In this document: piece after piece, positions 21,812 to 34,012 of the stretch | How positions within the stretch are numbered: the first letter of the stretch is position 1 | How the letters are laid out: the number at the start of each line of letters is the position of its first letter | Assembly (NCBI RefSeq): GCF_021134715.1 | Contig: NC_060018.1 | Span: 9,007,501-9,071,500 of the forward strand | Direction of reading: 5' to 3' | Origin: Daphnia pulex | Lineage: Eukaryota; Arthropoda; Branchiopoda; Diplostraca; Daphniidae | Length of the DNA: 64,000 nt | Program-made: the position numbers and the translations under genes | The notes under the pieces: generated by a model | The model's input: only the letters and a program-made list of their open reading frames with translations | The model's database searches: none | What the model was told of the DNA's origin: nothing

Positions 21812-22672
21812 TGGTGGGCCTCAGAACGGCCGAGGGATATCCCGACTTCCCGGTTTGAACATGACGCTGGGGTTTCGTCGACAATTATTGTCAGAGTATT
21901 GAATTGAAAAATAGTGATTAATGTTTTTACTTTGTGTGAATACTGATTATTGTACTACATCTAAAGTGGTGAGACAGAGCAAAACTCAGATCTACAAGTG
22001 ATACTGTTTGACTACCCCACATCAAACATGCTGGACGAGCCAACAATCCCCCACCTTCCTCCAGGACAGTTAACGACGAAAGCGAAAGACTGGCAAAAGA
22101 TATGTTCGCTCACTTATATTTATTCGAAACGAGGAGGAGTACCAACAGAGTTAGAGGGAGTTTAAGCGTCAATACAACAGCGAAAGCTATAGCCTGTACC
22201 ATAGATTTGAATACCAGGCTAAACTCATCTAACAAGTGAGCCAGAAGGCACATTTATTATTCATGCGTCTTCAATTATCTATTTACCTTATGGCCTTTAT
22301 TGCCTATTGTAGTATTTTATTTGTAGAAACGCCACTGTTCTTATTGTAATTTTGTAATGATTTCATTCCTAGAAATGTTGTAGTAATTAAAGAATTTCCA
22401 TTTGAGAAATTCGCTATTCCATTTTTGTTTTTTCTCACAAATTTTCCACAATTAAGAATTTGGTCCATATTTAATAGGTTTTATGCAGGAATAATTCCAA
22501 ATTCTTTGTGGACCAATTCTTATTCTTCTATTCTGATGTTTGGGTAAGCTTGAAGGAGGTTGTTGTCAGTATTACGTAACTTACGTTGATTGAATTCCAC
22601 ATCCGCTTGACGTTATATAACGACGATATAACAACGAGGCTCCATTTCACACGGTAGAAAGTTACATCTTGT

Positions 22673-22874
22673 CCCTCCTTCCAATCTTCGTGTTTTAGTT
22701 ATGAATTATTTAAATTTGTTCGTTTTCCCTATCTCTATACATAGGGGAGCTGTAAACGACGCGCGCGCCCCCCTCTGGGAGAAGTGTAAGGTGCGATGGC
22801 CCCCGTGTTAAAAGATAGGGGAAACGAACAAATTTAAATAATTCATAACTAAAACACGAAGATTGGAAGGAGGG
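22673..22874. repeat. Fold-back repeat with about 60-bp arms
   Basis: Arms at 22673-22733 (CCCTCCTTCCAATCTTCGTG...) and 22814-22874 are near-perfect complements around an 80-bp GC-rich loop with CGCGCGCG and CCCCCC runs. GTTACA occurs just outside both ends (about 22661 and 22880), a possible short target duplication. It is non-coding and probably a small MITE. Confidence 0.7.
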
Positions 22875-23314
22875 AAATTGTTACAGAGATAAGTAAACAT
22901 AAAGATGGGCTATCGAATGGCACAAGTCGCGATCAGCTTCGCCGTTCGAGAATGGAGATATTAGCCATTAAAGTTTTTTTCTTTAAATGAAGATTGCGTA
23001 ACCTTGCTAATGACTAATCAGACTCGGACACAAACCAAAAAATCGCATTTTTTTCTCCTTTTTTTGGTTTTTGTCCGATCTCAATTGCTCTATCCGCCGC
23101 CGTTTTATTCACGTTTTAGTGAAAATTCCGCACTACGATTCCGCAAAAAACCGGAAATTTGGAACGACAATTCACGCTCAACCACTGATCCAAAAAATTT
23201 GAAAATTTCGCAGTGTTATGTAACCATGACTTACAACACACAGTATTTTTTTAATCAAAATCGGTGAGGTACCGCGACAAAAAAAATTGAAATACCATGG
23301 AATGGCCCTTGCGT

Positions 23315-24886
23315 TTCCATGATGTACATTTGATTGGTAGGCCTATATCATGAGATTTAAATCATTGGAGAAAAGAACGGAAATCAAAATTGGTATATAA
23401 AGAAATTTATTGTTTTTTAACTGTACCTGGTGGGTCTGTAAAAACCATTCAGTATGAGGATATTTAACTCTGGTAATAATTTCAATACGTAGTTGATTTT
23501 TTTATTTCTCTGAGTTACGCATTAATTGATATGGTCTTTCAGATTCGTGAGAAAATTATGTTTCAATGAATGTAATTATAGATTATCGCTGTTCGGAGTA
23601 ACTTTCCGAACGCCTGAGATACTGCTGTCATCCAAGTTGCCACCAATCATCTGGCAAATAGTCCCAAACTGTTGCTCAATTGGATGGATGACCTTCTAGT
23701 TAGTCCGGATTTGAATCTTGTCTCTTCTAACAAAAGCGTATGCAAAAAACGGTAGAAGAAGTGGTGGGGTATTTGAAGAAGTCAAGCCATCGTACGATTC
23801 GTGCGTCAGAAACCTCTGTTTAATTTTGTTAATAGCAATTTTATCTTCCTTGCAGTTCTGGCATCAATTTGACTAGATCTTAAATTTATTGTCGCCATTC
23901 AAATAGTTTCGGGGAATAATAAGGCATTTTGTCAGGTAAGCGATTGCTTAGGTGTTCTTTGACACTACTGACATTGTGCAAGATTAACCATTAAATGGTA
24001 TACGTTCCATGAATATCACTCTACTTTCTCCATTGACGAAGCCTTCCGTTTTCATTGCAGCATGCATTTGAATGGCTGCTGTTACAGTCGACTGGAACCA
24101 TTCTATATTGCCGCCTTTACGTATTGTTTTTCAATATTGTTAGTTATATAACGTGTTTTCCAGCTCCTAACGGCAGTGAGCAATTCGCCAGTTTGTACTG
24201 CAAATAAATTTACGGCGAAATCTCCCGTAACTCGTTTCCCATTTGTATGTAAATTTCGTTCTAGGACGAGCTTATTGCGTGGTGGGCTTGTCTGCATGTT
24301 AGATGCCAATTTCCTAACTTTCGTGTGAAATAATAGGCCACAGAAGCCTGGGCATGAAAAAATCATGCAATGGGTAATAATAACTTCTGTCCAGCGAGAT
24401 TCTTGTGATTTATCGTAATTATTTATTTTGTCCATCAGGAAAACCTCTTCTTTTCCGCCGTTGAACGCGTTTATGACCATACTAGGTTTCCGTATTTTTA
24501 GGGGAACGCTTTTCATTTCTTTCTGGAGTTCAGCAACAGCATTAAATTGCCGTCTTAATTCTATTATTATGTGGAAATATATATGATATTAACTTACTTG
24601 TTTATTTTTCTTGCCACTTATCGGATATCACATCATATTTCAGACGCAAGTTGGAATTTACCATACACTCCCAAAGGTTTGGGGCCGTGAAGTGATCAAG
24701 ACAAACATAGGATTTTTGAAAAAGCTCGTAACCATCATTAAAACCGTTTTATCCTTTTTACTACTGCTTCCGAACTCTCGCATCCAAGTGTTAGTAACCA
24801 TGTTTAAAAGCTGAAACGCACCTATTGGCTGTTGCCGTAAAGTCACGAGCCACTTCTTCCGTTTTATCCGTTTATCCGTTCTTTGG
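23315..24886. other. No recognised gene
   Basis: A 137-codon minus-strand frame (24103-24516) has no recognisable domain and no supporting splice structure. It could be a relic of a mobile element next to the LINE fragment. Otherwise I see only AT-rich non-coding DNA. Confidence 0.3.
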
Positions 24887-24889
24887 TGG

Positions 24890-25380
24890 TATAAATTGCA
24901 GAGATAAGGAGAGGAGAACGGATCGTATTGCAGCTGCCAGAAGGGATGCCCGTCGAGCAGAAAGAGTGTGGAGAAGTCGTCACTTGGCCGTCGACAAGTC
25001 AATTATCTATTTTTTTTGTTCTCTCCCACCTCATTCAGGATGCAAAGACTAATAGCTAACGACAACGAGCTGACTATGGCAATGACCAGCTCTTCAAACG
25101 GATGGATGAATGCCTTCTGAATATAACAGATCTGAAATTTCCAAAGCATGATACACCAAGTTTGTATTTCATGTCAAAGATATCTAATGTCAGGACGGTT
25201 TTGGATGCTTCAGCTGACACACTACGGGTACCTAAGGAAGGAAATGGGGATATCAACCAAACCTGCATAACTCATTCGGAACTTCTCGCAAGTCTCGGAG
25301 AACTATGTTATCTCGATGGTGAAAAAAATGTCCTGCGAAGTCCTGCTCATTGGCTCCAGTTCCTACGTCCCTTCTAAAGA
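24890..25380 (+). pseudogene. Non-LTR retrotransposon (CR1/L2-like) fragment
   Basis: A frame near 24893-25050 reads RDKERRTDRIAAARRDARRA then ERVWRS. This is the Arg-rich linker seen between endonuclease and reverse transcriptase in CR1-type LINEs. The following frame (25102-25377) includes FMSKISNVRTVLDAS, matching the segment just before the polymerase domain. The polymerase itself is missing and the two frames are out of register. Assignment is from family pattern memory; a protein search would settle it. Confidence 0.45.
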
Positions 25381-26288
25381 TTTCCTTTGACTTACCTGCT
25401 TCTCCTCTTGCTTCAATCTTACACTTGTCTCTAACCACTGGTATTTTTCCAGGCGCATTGAAAAAGGCTCATGTATCTCAACTGCTCAAGAAGCCGGAAA
25501 ACTGACACTATCCTTGTATACTCTAGATCAGCCAGAACTCAGCCGAAATACGTTCGCATTGAAGTTGGAGAAGAAAGCATCAAGCCATCATTATCCATCC
25601 GTAACATTGAATTTACCCTCGACTCAAACTTCACTCTGGAGAATCCTGTAAAGAACATCTGCAAGCCCATTTCTATATTCAGAGAATTGGGAGGAATTCA
25701 TCCTTCTCTCGTTAGCTATTTATATTTATAGTTAGGTTGTAAAGGCCAAATAAAAGGAAATGAAAAATAAAATAAAAATAAAGTCTAATTGTGCAGCAGT
25801 CGATTTTTATTAAATATATGCTAAAAGGAAAGAAACTGGGTTTTCCTTCCATAGGTTCCATAAAAAGGGCTGTTGATCGTGAACTGTTGGAGTTAATAGA
25901 AGCGAGTAATCGACCGATTGAGGCATTTCCACCCACTCCAACATTTCCAGCCATTCCAGATATTCATGAACCACCTATGATTCCAGTAGGCATGTAAGGG
26001 ATATCATAATGTAACACAATTCTGTAAAATATTAAGACTACGTTTATTTACAGAGATACGGAAGTAACTAATTATACTTCCGACGCTGTTCCCCCGATAG
26101 CATCATCTCTTCCGTTCCTTGTTTACGATATGCCAGGGAATTCATCGGTAACTAACAATTATACTTCTAATAATTCCCTGGAATTGCTAGTCAACCGTGA
26201 TGAAATTGTGAAAGAACTTGCACTGCTATATGGAAGAAAGTAACTTTCTCTTAGTTGCCTAGGAGAAGTAGCCAAACTTAAAAAAAAC
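25381..26288 (+). other. Unassigned short frames
   Basis: Open stretches at 25471-25731 and 25791-25997 have no recognisable domain. The second is Pro-rich (FPPTPTFPAIPDIHEPP). They may be decayed N-terminal parts of the transposase relic that follows. Confidence 0.25.
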
Positions 26289-27723
26289 ATGAGGCACGAA
26301 ATACCAACCTCTGCAGTTACTATTGTTTTAAAAACAAATAACACTCCTATACGAAGCAAGCATTTCTATCACTTCTCATTGAAAAAAAGGTCTTCCGGCC
26401 AAATAAAAAAAAAGATAAATCATGAATCAAGAGTCATAAAAATCCAAATCAACATCGATGGAACTCCTATTTTAAAAACTCCTTGGACTTATGGCCCATT
26501 CTAGTTAGAGTAACAAATTCACTTGATGACCTGCCATTAGTTGTCAACCTTTTTTGGGCAAGGGAAAGCCAACAAACCTCGAATATTATCTTAAACCATT
26601 TCTAGAAGAACTGATACTTTAAAAACTGAAGGCCTTAAATTTGAAGACATTTGTTATTCAATTGAGGTATCTTCCTACGTGTGTGATGCTCCTGCTAGAG
26701 CATTTCTTAAAGTTATCACTGGTCATACTGGATATTTTGGGTGTGAGCGATGCGATCAGAAAGGCGTTAAGGACCTTGTCTATGGTTGCACTACATTTCC
26801 CCAATTGACTGATTGTGTTTTTAGAACTGACGCCTCTTTCCGAGCCAAATGACAACGACAACATCATAGAGGTTCAAGCCCATTACTAGATTTGAAAATT
26901 GACATGACATTTTGTATTTCTCTGGACTATATGCACCTGGTTCTTCTTGGAGTTTTTAAGCGGCTTCTCACAATTTGGACAGGGCACTGGAGTAAGAAGC
27001 ATTTTAAGCATAAACTAGAAACGTGGGAAAGAAAAGAAATGGAGAAAAGGCTTCATCGGATTCTTTGATCCTACCCCCAAGAATTCCATCGTTTGATCAC
27101 ATCGTTTTAACACACCAAGACCTTAAAAGCGGTTGCTTGTGAATAATTGCGAGAACTTCTTCTCTATATTGGACCAGAAATTTTTAAAGGGATTTTGTCA
27201 GATGAAAAGTACAACCATTTCCTGTCAGAATTCTATTCTCTCCAACGATGTGCAAAACGTTTTCACATGTAGCAAGAAAATGTTTGCATAATTTTGCATT
27301 TCAATTTGGGAATATTTACGGAAGTAATCATCTGGTGTTCAATGTGGACTCCCTCACACATTTGGTAGACGATTGCGAGACTCACGGTCTGATTCGTTTT
27401 CTGCTTTCACTTTCAAAAATTTTCTTGGGATGTTGAAGTCACTGATAAGATCCCCGAATAAAGTACTGGCACAGATGGTAAGAAGAATTTCAGAACTATA
27501 AAACATATCAGAAATGAATCAGACTATTACAACCTCAATATTCAACCCTGAAAATCCTGCGGCCTGTGTAAATACACTGAGAAAACATTTGAAACCCAAC
27601 ACCAGAAAGGACTCGTACTATCTTTGTGAAATTGGGACGGCTGTGAAAATTGTTGGTTTGTCCAATACTCATGTGTCATTCCGATGTTTCACAAATGCAA
27701 GAAATCTTTACAAAGGACAATGA
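26289..27723 (+). pseudogene. Degenerate animal DNA-transposon transposase
   Basis: Conceptual translation across several frames gives a colinear series: KIQINIDGTPI (about 26445), VCDAPARAFLKVITGHTGYF with GCERC (about 26680-26750), DYMHLVLLGVFKRLLTIW (about 26920-26980), LLYIGPEIFKGILSDEKY (about 27155-27210) and FNVDSLTHLVDDCETHG (about 27330-27390). The tail DSYYLCEIGTAVKIV lies about 27613. These blocks match a widespread transposon-derived protein family of invertebrates, related by my recollection to CACTA-type transposases. At least five stops or frameshifts interrupt it, so it is dead. No TIRs were found. Confidence 0.6.
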
Positions 27724-28743
27724 ATTAAAAAAATATCGACCTATTTCGGTCGGATAGCTTGGAAGCCATAAAAATAACCTGGCAATAAGTGAATTGAAAC
27801 TTGTTGCTAAATGATCGGTTACACCATGATGAGTAGAGGGTTGCTGCGTCTTACCACCTATTCGTCAAGCATTACCATCAGGTACTACAATATTTTTATT
27901 ATCTAGTATTGGTCCAAAATAATCTGAGACACAATTTATTTCTGATGAGATCACAATCTAATTGTCTGTATAACGTTGGTTTGTCTGTATAGGACTTGCA
28001 ATACTCAGTGTTCTGTCGAAAATGTTTTTCATGATTCGAGCGTAGCTAGTAAATTTCATATATTGTTTTGTTTGATCGAAATTCATATTTCGCTCGTGAA
28101 AGTCGGACTGACATTGGTTTGTGTCAGGTTGGTGGACCCTCGTGTGCCGCGGGTTTTTGTTTTTGTGGTGAAATTTTCCTATAGTTGGATTCTTCATGTA
28201 AAACTGTATAGGGTATTTTTTGTGATGAATGGTTTGTTTGTTAATGTTTAATTTGTGTTTCTTTAGAAATGACGAAGCCGGCTGTCGTTTGTAATTTGTT
28301 TTTATGTTATGTATGAGGAATTGGGAGACCCTCGCTACGTTTCAAATAATCTTTTTTTCGTTCATGTTTATAGTTAAATCGATTCGCAATTTCATATTGC
28401 AACCCATAGGTTAATTCCCATTGAAATTGATTCCGTTGTAAAAAGAGCATTTTTAAAGAAAGAGTTAGGAAGTTGTACCGCCGTAAAAACAACCTGGGCT
28501 GTACGTTCCCCAGTCCTTCGCGTAGCAACATCTAGTGAAATTTAAAATCATAATCTAACCCGCCGTAGTGTTTTGTACTAGCACTCTTAATCTATTTTAA
28601 TTTTTACCTGTTTTAGCCGTCGCGAGCCTCTAATTATGTGCATTATTGCAATATTGATTAATCTAATTTGAAACTCAAACATTATAGAAAGCGTGGTTGG
28701 CCACATTTAAGTTTCAGTAAGCAGTAATTCTAAACATTGAAAA
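27724..28743. other. No recognised gene
   Basis: Frames on both strands (27976-28251 plus, 28307-28531 minus) lack motifs and splice context. The last 60 bases before 28744 may be the 5' untranslated region of the next candidate gene. Confidence 0.3.
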
Positions 28744-29961
28744 ATGGTTGCAATTTTAAACAAAGTTACTAGTTCAGCATCGACAAATTCAGCAGTTGCC
28801 AATTTAGTCAAGAACAGAGTAAAACGATATGTATCCCGAGTTAACTATGAAGAACTCTCGTCAAAGTCATCATCCTCGCCAAAAAAGATAGCAAAAAAAG
28901 ATGCAGCCAGCACAGAAGTTGGAAAACCCGATTTATCGTGCGGTATGTTTTTTGTATTTACTTACTTGAGACGTAAATCTATAACTTTGCATTTATTATC
29001 TTTAGTGACATCTCGTAGAAGTAACAGAATTGGAAATATAACCAAAGTGATTTAATCGTATCCAACACAGACAGCAAAGCAAGGATGTATATAATAGATT
29101 TCTTATGTCATTTTTTGTCAATGTGTTCCATATTCTAGCATTCTTTTGATTAATATATGTCTTTCTTGTTACTTGTTTTTCCAGCTCAAAAGACCAAACC
29201 TTCCCCCGAAGACTAGGGAAGCAGAATCAAAAAGAAGGAAAAAGGCAGGAAAAGGAGAAGGTACAAACGCAACAACAAGATCCAAAATAACACCAAGTAC
29301 AAGAAGACAAAATTGACGAATCAGAAAAAGACCAAGATGAAGGGTTAGAAAAAAAAGATGAAGAGTCAGAAAAAGAAAAAGTTGACGAGTTAGAAAAAGA
29401 CAAAGATGAAGAATAAGAAAAAGACCAAGATGAAAAGTCAGAAAAAGACCAAGGATAAGACTACAACGGAGACACAGAAAACATTGAGCAACTTGATGCG
29501 GTGCAAAGTTTAAATAGTTCTAAGAAAAATGACAGGGGAGACGATTCCGGTGATTTTATGCGAGTGGATGTCAAAGACGACGAGCTATTGAATTTTGAAA
29601 CTGTAGAACCAACATTGATGGAACGATGGTTATTGAACCAACTACTGAACAAGACGGAACAGTTGTTCAACGTTTAAGTTGGAAAGAGTTAGCAGGTAGC
29701 TATAATAATTTTTTCCTCCCTGTCATTTTTTTAAGTATCATAATCATAAGTATCATGAGAAAGTTGATAGCAGTGCAATGCGGGGGCGTCAATGCTTTCG
29801 TCAACACAAATTGCATCGCCCCTCCAACTTTCGTCAAATACGAAATTGATATTGAAGAAGATGAAAATGGTGCTGCATGTTTGCAAATTGCCATAGATGC
29901 TGCCGAAGTCCTGGAGAATAATCATTACTTGGAATGTTCAGGATGGTCTTGTGAGGATTGA
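28744..29961 (+). CDS. Unassigned basic/acidic nuclear-type protein, broken or poorly modelled
   Basis: Probable first exon 28744-28943 starts MVAILNKVTSSASTNSAVAN and is Lys/Ser-rich with a KKIAKK cluster. An acceptor near 29006 and another near 29184 (TTCCAG) lead to Lys-rich coding. At 29300-29460 there is a degenerate direct repeat of a Glu-Lys-Asp unit (SEKDQDE) with in-frame stops near 29417 and 29457. Later frames are acidic (about 29626-29695) and Cys-bearing (29760-29961, VQCGGVNAFVNTNC, ending CSGWSCED). The charge pattern suggests a nuclear protein, but no domain is recognised. Stops in the repeat point to decay or wrong exon boundaries. Confidence 0.35.
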
Positions 29962-31503
29962 TTGGAAAAATCGAAAAATGGAAAAATTGCTTACATGGTA
30001 GGTCACTAACATTAAACATTAATTCCTAATTCAAAATTTCACACAATAGCATGAAAAAACAAACACGGATGAATGTATGTATTAATTAATACATATTTTA
30101 AGATAGTTTATTTTTCTTTTTACTTCTCATTTCGACCAGCCATTGTTCTTTAAAGCGAAGATTGTTTAATGAACAACATGGAACTAGGCGTGGCCTTCAA
30201 TTGATGTAGCTTTTCCGCAGTTCCTAGACGAATATTCTTTGCGTAGTTTATTTTATTGGCTATTGGCTTGGCTTGGCTTTTTTTTGTGCAGTAGTTCATG
30301 ACTGCGGTATGTTGGCGGACGACGGAGACTCAGAATCAACTTAAAATTTAAAAAAATATATAATCTGAGAGTTTTAGTTACAATCTAGCTTTGCATCGTC
30401 AAGACACAATTATGTTTAACAGTTTACCTTGTTCTTCACGAACACTGGCTGCTTCTGTAGCTGCTTTTCTTTTTCATCAAGTAGTTGTTCTGAATAAAAG
30501 GTTCACCGAATAAAACGGAAACAGACGTATCATTTTCGAGCGGTTTCTCGTTACCATCGTCTTGTTCGTAGCCAGGTATTCTGTTACTAGAGACCTGAGT
30601 TACTTTGTCTGTCCGTTTTGGAACGGCTGCTTGTCCCGTTCTATCAACTGGCTCAACGAGTAAAAGTGGATTGACTTCTTTGGTTCAATGAGAGGGCTGT
30701 TATTTTGCTGTTGGCAAGGATGCCGAAGAACATAGTGCTCAGATGTTGGTAGTTTTTCACCCTGTAGCACATGTCGGATTTGTCTGATCCTTGTCTGGAT
30801 TTTGTACCTTTACTGATTTTTTAATAAGAACTGTTTGTTTCTATTAGATAATAAGAGGTACACTTACAATAAATATAGTGTCAACTCGTCTGTAGAAAAG
30901 AAGGCTAGTCCAGTTCGCCCCATAATAGCTGGATCCATTGAGGCATAATTCAATTCCGAATCTTGTTGTATTTTGTATAATCAGACAATACCGAGAAACG
31001 TACGGATCCTTTACAGAAGATGTTATGTTGTTGAATAGTAGGATGGGGAATGCTTCAACAACTCATCTTATTTTAGGTGCCAGGGAAGGCAAACCCCAGA
31101 AACAAAACACCGTTTCTTGACTTTTTGGCTGACGTGGCCACCAGTATTTTTTTATTTTTCGAATCGTCCACGTATTGGCTCGATTATGCGGGAATAGCGA
31201 AGAGGATTTTCATTAAACTGACAGCTGATCGTAGCGTTGGATGACGGTTTTGACCTGCTCATTTTGGACAAACCTTCCAGATGTAGGAGATTTTACGCTA
31301 GTCAATCCACCTTATCCAAACCATCACTAGATCTTGAGTCTACCACACATGGAAATCTTTTGTCAATATTTTTCAGATGAAACAGAGACAGATGAATCAA
31401 TAGGGCTTTTCATCGTGCCACTGGACAGTTCAAGCTCTGGGTCGGATTCCATTTCCTGACTGGATGGACTTCCGGATAAATATCCTCTTGAACGTCCATT
31501 TCT
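29962..31503 (-). other. Possible minus-strand exons
   Basis: On the minus strand, a segment near 30430-30495 has an ATTCAG acceptor, a coherent peptide (EQLLDEKEKQLQKQ, coiled-coil-like) and a GTAAAC donor. No complete gene could be assembled. The rest shows no repeat or gene I can name. Confidence 0.25.
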
Positions 31504-31785
31504 TTATTTATCTATATCTATAACTTCGACTATAGCACCGGTTTTATTATAGAGATATTCTACTCCCAAAAGCTCTCCGATGTAATTAGCCGACGGCTGA
31601 AAATTTCGATCTATAGGCTGCCCCAAAACACTAGTGGTAAGTCTATTAAGCCTGTTTTGAAGCTTGAAGTCATAGCATCGTAGCTTTGACACTGAATCAG
31701 TGAGAGCCCCTGAAGATCTTGCTGCATTCCAGCGACAAATTACATCAAGAAAGAAAGCAGGGTTGTAGAAGTGATGGTTGCCCAA
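31504..31785 (-). CDS. Unassigned 3' exon
   Basis: An open frame ends IVEVIDIDK before a stop and is preceded on the minus strand by an acceptor-like AAG. It contains NPAFFLDVICRWNAARSSG and LTTSVLGQPIDRNFQ. No known domain. It may be the last exon of the gene suggested at 30430-30495 only if that model is wrong about order; the two are not clearly linked. Confidence 0.3.
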   Translation of the reverse strand: MGNHHFYNPAFFLDVICRWNAARSSGALTDSVSKLRCYDFKLQNRLNRLTTSVLGQPIDRNFQPSANYIGELLGVEYLYNKTGAIVEVIDIDK

Positions 31786-31979
31786 CTTGTATCTTTTTTT
31801 AACATGGGGCTCTGAAGACAGTTTTCTCGTGTGGATATGTGTAGCTCCGCCTCTAACTTCTCCCCTTTTTTTTATAACATGAGGGCATTGACATCTATGA
31901 GTTAAAAAAGAAACTGCGTTGTTACGTTAACCGAACGTTAACCCCCCGCGTTAACGTAACATCATAAGGTTAAAAAAGC

Positions 31980-33034
31980 ATGGTGGACATGGCAGCCACT
32001 GCTGATCCATTAAAGAGAAAAGAAAACTATTACTGTTTTATCTGTGGGAATGTTTTCGATAAAGAAAATGAGAAACAAGTAAAAATGTTTTCAGTTACAA
32101 AGAGTAGGATTGTTTCATGGCAGCAAGTGATTGAGAAAAGAGGATTGAAGATTGGATCCAAGTTGTGTTCGAAACATTTTGACAAGGAAGATATATTGGA
32201 TGGGAAATATTTGTCTGGTCCTTTGTCTGGGCCATTTTATAACTACAAAGTTACTAAACTAACTAACTGCTTCTGCTTTTCCCAAATATCACCTAAGTAA
32301 GATTGGTAGTTAACAAGTTTTTATCGTGTTGCTCACTAATCTTGTATTCTAATTTTTTAGGTTGCTTATCCTCTTCAACTTCTTTCCGATGTCAGAAAAC
32401 TAAACAAAAAGTGAAATCAGTGAATGGAAAAGGTATTGACTTTTAATTCATCAACAACTAACGATAACTTTCTATTTCCTGAACTTTACAACAGATCTTC
32501 TAGACAATAAAGCTAGTTGAAGACCACTTTCAATTATAAGGCCTATTGTTAATGCTCAACACCAAAGTGGTAACTAAATAGTTAAAAAAAATGTATGGAA
32601 TGTTAACTATTTTATCAATGCATTATTATCTTGTTATAGGATGTGTTTCTGCTCATGGAAAACAGGAAAAAAGGTGTAATACGATTGTAGCAGTGAAGAA
32701 AGGAAGCACATTTGAAAAACCTATTGTTAATAATCCCATTCCAATATTTGTTGAAGATTTTGATTATGAGATGTGTGAACTGTCTTTGTTAAACAAGGAT
32801 ACTTCCACTTGTAGTCAACCGACAGAAGTATCTTTGGAAACGAATCTGCATTTAGAAGAGGTTGGAGATCAGCAACTCGATTTACAAGATGTTGGAGCTT
32901 TTCAGCTGGATATACAAGATGTTGGAGCTCCTCAAATGGATTTACGAGATGTCACAGCACCTCAATCGGATTTACGATTTATGAAAATGTACCGAAACGA
33001 TGACGGAGGAGAAAGACCAAGAAATATGAAGTAA
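31980..33034 (+). CDS. THAP zinc-finger protein (partial model)
   Basis: The first exon (31980 to about 32294) starts MVDMAATADPLKRKENYYCF. It has the THAP C2CH signature: YCFICG, then about 47 residues later KLCSKHFDKEDI. THAP domains bind DNA and occur in host factors and P-element transposases. The C-terminal AVPF-type box is not clear. A second frame (32591-33034) begins after a weak acceptor and carries four tandem copies of a degenerate 13-residue unit (DVGAPQMDLR-like). Its last 53 bases lie inside the palindrome arm. Intermediate exons around 32360-32440 are probable. No transposase catalytic region is visible. Confidence 0.55.
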
Positions 33035-33277
33035 ATAATGAGAAATCCTTTTTTTTGTTCGTATTAGATTGCAACAGTATTTTCAATTTTCTTGGCTAGT
33101 CCTGGCTAGTGAATGAATATGTCAAGAAACGATGCGCAGCGATAATGGCATGTGGACAATTTTTGCTTATAACATCGTCGTTATTCACGTTTTGTCCGAC
33201 ATTTAAAAAAAGGCTTTGTAGAAGAAAACGGATAAAACGCGTATAGGACCCGACGGTCTTTCGCGTTCACTAACCTA

Positions 33278-33480
33278 AGAGCCGAGGCGCGCTCAAACCG
33301 ACTGAGTACGTGCGCTTCTGGGCTCTCAAAGCCGAGGCGCGCTCAAACCGTCCGAGGCGCGCTCAAGCTGACCGATTCAGTGCGCGCCTTTGGCTCTCAG
33401 AGCCGACGCGCGCTCAAACTAACCGAGGCGCGCTGAAACTGACCGAGTCATTGCGCGCCTGGGCTCTCAGAGCCGGGGTA
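33278..33480 (+). repeat. GC-rich tandem repeat cluster in left arm
   Basis: At least three units of 50-70 bp, each with AGAGCCGAGGCGCGCTCAAA-like and GTGCGCGCCT/GGGCTCTCA motifs. It stands out against the AT-rich background. GCGC(T/C)CAAAC-type words also dominate the element at 56036-57034, suggesting related repeats. The mirror copy is at 43333-43534. Confidence 0.75.
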
Positions 33481-34012
33481 AGTTAGAGCGTAAGAACGGT
33501 CTGGAAAAATATTCTTGAATACAGTTAACAAATTCTCCGTCAGAAAAAAACGCTATTTTTTCCATAAACTATTACGGGTATTTTGAATTCGTGACGAAAT
33601 AATCACATTAAAAATGAAATGCTTTGATGACGGCGGCTTAATTCATGAATAGCGACACTTAGGCCTTTTGTTTGACCACTTCTCATAAAGATAAATAATT
33701 TATTTTACGAAATAGTGAAAGCTCTTGTATGTGTGAAGGTTCTTAAGTATAGATCATAATTTTAACGAATGTATATTCCTAGAAATCCATGGATCAAAGG
33801 AAAACATGCGCATCAAACGAAAGCTTCAAACCGAAATTGTTCATGGTACCTCGATAATGCTTAAGGCTACTTGACGGATGATGACCAATGAGAGGGCGTA
33901 ATAAGCCTACCACGTGATCAAGCACCTGCAACGAACCGAACGGAACCAAACCAAACCAAACCGACTCAGTGGACAGTCTGCTACAGAGTTTTTCGAAATA
34001 ACTTAGTTTGCA

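Larger units (their letters stand above)
20691..23314. mobile_element. Possible degenerate TIR element
   Basis: The left end GGGTCATTCCGCCGAGTTTC followed by AATTTTTCCGTCGC resembles the complement of the right end near 23275-23314 (GGGCCATTCC, then AATTTTTTTTGTCGC). Match is roughly three in four over about 37 bases. The interior is AT-rich with long A runs and contains the LTR piece at 21531 and the fold-back at 22673. No target duplication or transposase is visible, so the borders are tentative. Confidence 0.3.

Noticed and set aside
25102..25377. BEL/Pao retrotransposon reading of VRTVLDASAD
   Set aside because: The surrounding residues fit a CR1-type LINE linker better, and no BEL protease or RT motif is present.
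32591..33034. P-element-type transposase downstream of the THAP domain
   Set aside because: THAP domains occur in P elements, but no catalytic region or TIR is visible here, so I call only a THAP protein.
33278..33480. CRISPR-like array
   Set aside because: Repeat and spacer lengths are irregular, the genome is eukaryotic and the units are simple GC-rich tandem repeats.
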